DNA of 56,603 nt, from NCBI GenBank assembly GCA_934667505.1, contig CAKULY010000013.1:1-56603 (forward strand). The letters are read 5' to 3'. The position numbers and the translations under genes were made by a program. The DNA comes from an uncultured Treponema sp. (GTDB taxonomy: Bacteria > Spirochaetota > Spirochaetia > Treponematales > Treponemataceae). The notes under the pieces were generated by a model. That model was not told where the DNA came from. It did no database searches and saw nothing but the letters and a program-made list of their open reading frames with translations. Shown in pieces: positions 54,350-56,603 of this stretch (position 1 is the first letter of the stretch; every line of letters starts with the position of its first letter).

Positions 54350-55105
54350 TTGAAATTCATTTCATGGAATGTTAATGGACTTAGAGCCATAATGAACAAA
54401 AATTTTATGGATGCTTTTAATTCTCTTGATGCAGACTTTTTTTGCATACAGGAAACAAAACTTCAAGAAGGCCAGATAAAAATAGAATTGCCTAATTACT
54501 TTCAGTTTTGGAATTATGCTCAAAAAAAAGGCTATTCAGGAACCGCAATATTTACAAAGCATAACCCCACAAGCGTTTCTTACGGAATAAACAATCCTCT
54601 TCACGATTCAGAAGGAAGAGTTATAACATTAGAGTATAAAGATTTTTTTCTAGTAAATGTATACACGCCAAATTCTCAGCAGGAATTAAAACGCTTATCC
54701 TACCGCATGGAATGGGAAGAGGCATTTAAAACTTATCTTTGCAACTTAAACAAAACCAAAGCTGTCATTGTTTGCGGAGACATGAATGTCGCTCACGAAG
54801 AAATAGATATAAAAAATCCAAAAACAAACAGACATAACGCAGGGTTCACTGATGAAGAACGCGAAAAAATGAGCCAGCTTCTTCAAGCAGGTTTTACGGA
54901 CACTTTTAGATACTTTTATCCAGACAAAGCTGAAGTCTACAGTTGGTGGTCGTACCGCTTTAATGCACGAGAAAACAACACCGGCTGGAGAATCGACTAT
55001 TTTCTAGTTTCAAACGATTTAAAAGACAAACTTGCAGATGCAAAAATACACACAAAAATATTAGGAAGCGATCATTGCCCTGTAGAACTGGATATTAAAT
55101 TTTAA
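54350..55105 (+). CDS. xth: Exodeoxyribonuclease III (AP endonuclease)
   Basis: This 251-residue enzyme cleaves abasic sites and degrades DNA from 3' ends. The active site residues are seen in 'MKFISWNVNGLRA', 'CIQETKLQEG', 'VIVCGDMNVAHEEIDI' and the C-terminal 'LGSDHCPVELDI'. The start is TTG 54350, with GAGGT 7 bp before it. It lies 18 bp after the TPR-like gene. Confidence 0.95.
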   Translation: MKFISWNVNGLRAIMNKNFMDAFNSLDADFFCIQETKLQEGQIKIELPNYFQFWNYAQKKGYSGTAIFTKHNPTSVSYGINNPLHDSEGRVITLEYKDFFLVNVYTPNSQQELKRLSYRMEWEEAFKTYLCNLNKTKAVIVCGDMNVAHEEIDIKNPKTNRHNAGFTDEEREKMSQLLQAGFTDTFRYFYPDKAEVYSWWSYRFNARENNTGWRIDYFLVSNDLKDKLADAKIHTKILGSDHCPVELDIKF

Positions 55106-55109
55106 GCAA

Positions 55110-56069
55110 ATGAGCCTTTTAAAAAAATCAAAAAAAACTTTTTTTTCTCCAAACGAAATAATTTTTTCCGTAACCGATAATTGCAATTTGCACTGCGAAC
55201 ATTGCTACGTAAGCAGAAAAGGACTTTGTTTAAATCCTAGCGATGCAAAAAACTTTTTAGAAAGCTGTACCCTTTCACAAAATTGCAATATCAACACAAT
55301 AGGTTTTTCTGGAGGAGAGCCATTTTTTAATCTAGACTTTATTACAGAAATATGTAAGTACGCGCTTAAAAAAGATTTCTTTTTCGACAGGATTATGACA
55401 AACGCTTGCTGGTGGAAAGAAAAAACTCAATTGGAACAAAAACTTTCTAAGCTTTTTGAAAGCGGATTTGACGGAAAAATCGCAATCAGCTGGGATTCTT
55501 TTCATGGACAAAAAACTGAACAAATTGAATCATTTTGCAAAACCGCATTTCCAATTTGGAACAATTTTTCAATGATAGAAATTCAAGCTGTTCAAAATAA
55601 AAGTTGTCCAAATTTTATTTTTGAAAAACTAGCAGAATTATCAAAGATTTTAAACTGCTCTTTGTCTAAAAAAATAGAGAAAAGAACACAATGCGGAACT
55701 ATAATAATTGAAAATGAAAAGACTTTTATAAAATGCGATATAACTCCGCAGTGTTTTGAAAGCTCTAATCCTCTAGCCTGGAAAAGCCCTCATTGGTTTA
55801 AAGACGACTACTGCGAAGGTCCCGGCCACATTCTTTTTGTTCACCCTAATGGACAAATTGCTCCTTGCTGCGGTTTTGCAAACGAATGTAGTAAACTTTT
55901 TATAGGAAACATTTCCCAAAATTTTAATACTGTAATGGAGCAGGCAGAACAAAATAAAATGGTGAATTTATGCTATAATGAAGGACTTTTAAAACTTGCA
56001 AAAAAAACAAAAGTTCCAGGAAAAACAGACAACCCTTGCACGTTTTGCCAGTTCATTTGCAGCCAATAA
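55110..56069 (+). CDS. Radical SAM protein with SPASM-like C-terminus
   Basis: This 319-residue protein has the radical SAM cluster motif C-x3-C-x2-C in 'DNCNLHCEHCYVS', and 'IGFSGGEPFFN' (the GGE motif that binds SAM). The C-terminus carries further cysteines in 'GQIAPCCGFANECSKLF' and 'PCTFCQFICS', consistent with an auxiliary Fe-S cluster (SPASM type). Such enzymes often modify ribosomal peptides or proteins, but no precursor peptide is seen nearby. It starts 4 bp after xth without an evident ribosome site. The substrate is unknown. Confidence 0.88.
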   Translation: MSLLKKSKKTFFSPNEIIFSVTDNCNLHCEHCYVSRKGLCLNPSDAKNFLESCTLSQNCNINTIGFSGGEPFFNLDFITEICKYALKKDFFFDRIMTNACWWKEKTQLEQKLSKLFESGFDGKIAISWDSFHGQKTEQIESFCKTAFPIWNNFSMIEIQAVQNKSCPNFIFEKLAELSKILNCSLSKKIEKRTQCGTIIIENEKTFIKCDITPQCFESSNPLAWKSPHWFKDDYCEGPGHILFVHPNGQIAPCCGFANECSKLFIGNISQNFNTVMEQAEQNKMVNLCYNEGLLKLAKKTKVPGKTDNPCTFCQFICSQ

Positions 56070-56130
56070 CCCGCAAGCAAGTGCGCAGCATTTTGCCGGA
56101 GCATAACTTTAAGAGTTTGCGACAAGTCCA

Positions 56131-56200
56131 ATACGTCTGGTCAAGGTACGCTCACGCTCAAGACCTTGACTCAGCCGTTTTTAAGGTTTTTATAAACCCT
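56131..56200 (+). repeat. Hairpin repeat family 3, copy downstream of the radical SAM gene
   Basis: GTCAAGGT and ACCTTGAC form an 8-bp stem, extended by TGG/TCA, around a 15-nt loop. CGTTTTTAAGGTTTTTATAAAC follows. This is the cleanest of the four copies and has no minus-strand gene just downstream, unlike the others. Confidence 0.65.
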
Positions 56201-56202
56201 AA

Positions 56203-56374
56203 TAGCCCGAATGTCGAGTTTTGATAAGAACAGTACTTTAAGTGTCATTGCCGTGCTTGACACGGCAATCTTGCAAAAAAAAGTGCAATAGATTATCAAC
56301 CGAGTTTCTTTCAGAAACATCGCAGGGTCAAGCCCGATAATGACATTAAATCATAAAACTCGAATTTCAGGCTA
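56203..56374 (+). mobile_element. Fold-back MITE family 1, copy E, carrying a family-2 insert
   Basis: The ends are TAGCCCGAATGTCGAGTTTT and AAAACTCGAATTTCAGGCTA. The middle of the family is missing and is replaced by the family-2 repeat (56243-56345). It lies between the radical SAM gene and gap; the 390-bp gap also contains a family-3 hairpin and the gap terminator. Confidence 0.72.
56243..56345 (+). repeat. Family-2 inverted repeat, copy in E
   Basis: This 103-bp repeat begins TGTCATTGCCGTGCTTGAC and ends GGGTCAAGCCCGATAATGACA, imperfect inverted repeats of about 22 bp. The same termini occur at 47527-47609. It is non-coding. Confidence 0.7.
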
Positions 56375-56408
56375 ACTATAAAAGAACAATCAAATACTTT
56401 AAAATAAA

Positions 56409-56438
56409 AAAAGGCATTCCGAAAACGGAATGCCTTTT
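56409..56438 (-). terminator. Rho-independent terminator of gap
   Basis: AAAAGGCATTCCG (56409-56421) pairs perfectly with CGGAATGCCTTTT (56426-56438), a 13-bp stem with a 4-nt loop. On the minus strand a run of seven T follows, 21 bp beyond the gap stop. It is a strong terminator. Confidence 0.93.
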
Positions 56439-56459
56439 GTGTTTATCCCTTAATCAAAC

Positions 56460-56603
56460 TTAGCAGTTTTCTGCGAAGTATTTGATTGTGCGTACCATCT
56501 GTGATGTGTAGCTGTTTTCATTGTCGTACCAAGAAACAACCTGTACTTCATAGAGGTCATCTGCAATCTTAGAAACCATTGTCTGTGTTGCATCGAACAA
56601 AGA
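56460..56603 (-). CDS. gap: Glyceraldehyde-3-phosphate dehydrogenase, C-terminal end only
   Basis: The last 47 residues are visible before the right edge. '[18 protein letters not shown]' followed by 'IKYFAENC' and a stop is the characteristic C-terminus of type I GAPDH, the glycolytic enzyme that makes 1,3-bisphosphoglycerate. The codons are G/C-richer than those of neighbouring genes, as expected of a highly expressed gene. A strong terminator follows. Confidence 0.93.
   Translation of the reverse strand, partial: SLFDATQTMVSKIADDLYEVQVVSWYDNENSYTSQMVRTIKYFAENC

Noticed and set aside
56036..56224. 62-codon plus-strand ORF after the radical SAM gene, a possible precursor peptide
   Set aside because: It overlaps the radical SAM gene end and runs through the family-3 hairpin into the fold-back repeat. 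Its sequence has no leader-core pattern.
41148..56374. A genomic island or prophage at 41-56 kb
   Set aside because: Despite the dense small repeats, there is no integrase, transposase or phage gene, and most genes are housekeeping or envelope functions; base use resembles the rest.
1..56603. CRISPR array or rRNA operon
   Set aside because: No regularly spaced direct repeats and no rRNA-like sequence were seen on either strand.

Overview
The window reads as chromosomal DNA of a host-associated Treponema (Spirochaetes). It is AT-rich with A/T-tract codon use. The minus-strand order tamB, bamA, skp/ompH, mutS matches Treponema pallidum TP0325-TP0328. A PUR-domain nucleic-acid-binding protein of the spirochaete BpuR type, a lipoprotein pullulanase and a Cache-domain chemoreceptor fit a motile, starch-using gut or rumen treponeme. 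The species is not determined. There is no rRNA, CRISPR array, prophage or transposase gene in the window.

Layout. 1-5.3 kb (minus): a DegT-family protein that runs off the left edge, cheW, comF, mutS and skp. 5.3-12.2 kb (minus): bamA and tamB, the outer-membrane assembly and translocation genes. 12.3-16.5 kb (plus): tmk, a small exported protein, aroB, a cysteine desulfurase and a PUR-domain protein. 16.5-19.8 kb (minus): rnhB, a 704-residue exported protein and a phosphoribosyltransferase. 20-23.6 kb (minus): a small lipoprotein carrying a G9 tract, then a lipoprotein pullulanase. 23.9-27.1 kb (minus): a polar amino-acid ABC importer. 27.2-32.8 kb (minus): avtA and mcsA-mcsB-clpC, where the McsB has lost its kinase motifs. 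32.8-41.1 kb (minus): a LolCDE-type exporter, an exported YD-repeat-like protein, ftsY, an exported coiled-coil protein and prfB with its programmed +1 frameshift. 41.2-45.1 kb (minus): dTDP-rhamnose genes rfbD, rfbA, rfbC and rfbB. 45.2-45.4 kb: tRNA-Lys and tRNA-Val. 45.7-49.6 kb: an AI-2E-type permease, an exported protein and an mcp. 49.9-56.1 kb (plus): an acyltransferase, a GT8 glycosyltransferase, a GT8-acyltransferase fusion, an exported helical-repeat protein, exonuclease III and a radical SAM/SPASM protein. The 3' end of gap enters from the right edge.

From about 41 kb to the right edge, the gaps between genes are filled with small transposase-less repeats. A fold-back family flanked by TA dinucleotides (TAGCCC...GGGCTA) is present in six copies; one of these holds two further nested inverted-repeat elements. 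The terminal TAG of this family forms the stop codons of rfbB and mcp. A second hairpin family lies just upstream of bamA, rfbA and rfbD. A 16-nt motif, TAAGTTTGCGTTGCAA, occurs upstream of cheW, tmk and the ABC binding-protein gene.

Most genes are housekeeping or envelope functions. The most unusual items are the degenerate McsB within an otherwise standard mcsA-mcsB-clpC operon, the DegT-family protein with Gln at the PLP-lysine position, the GT8-acyltransferase fusion locus, the G9 tract in the lipoprotein gene, and the nested repeats.
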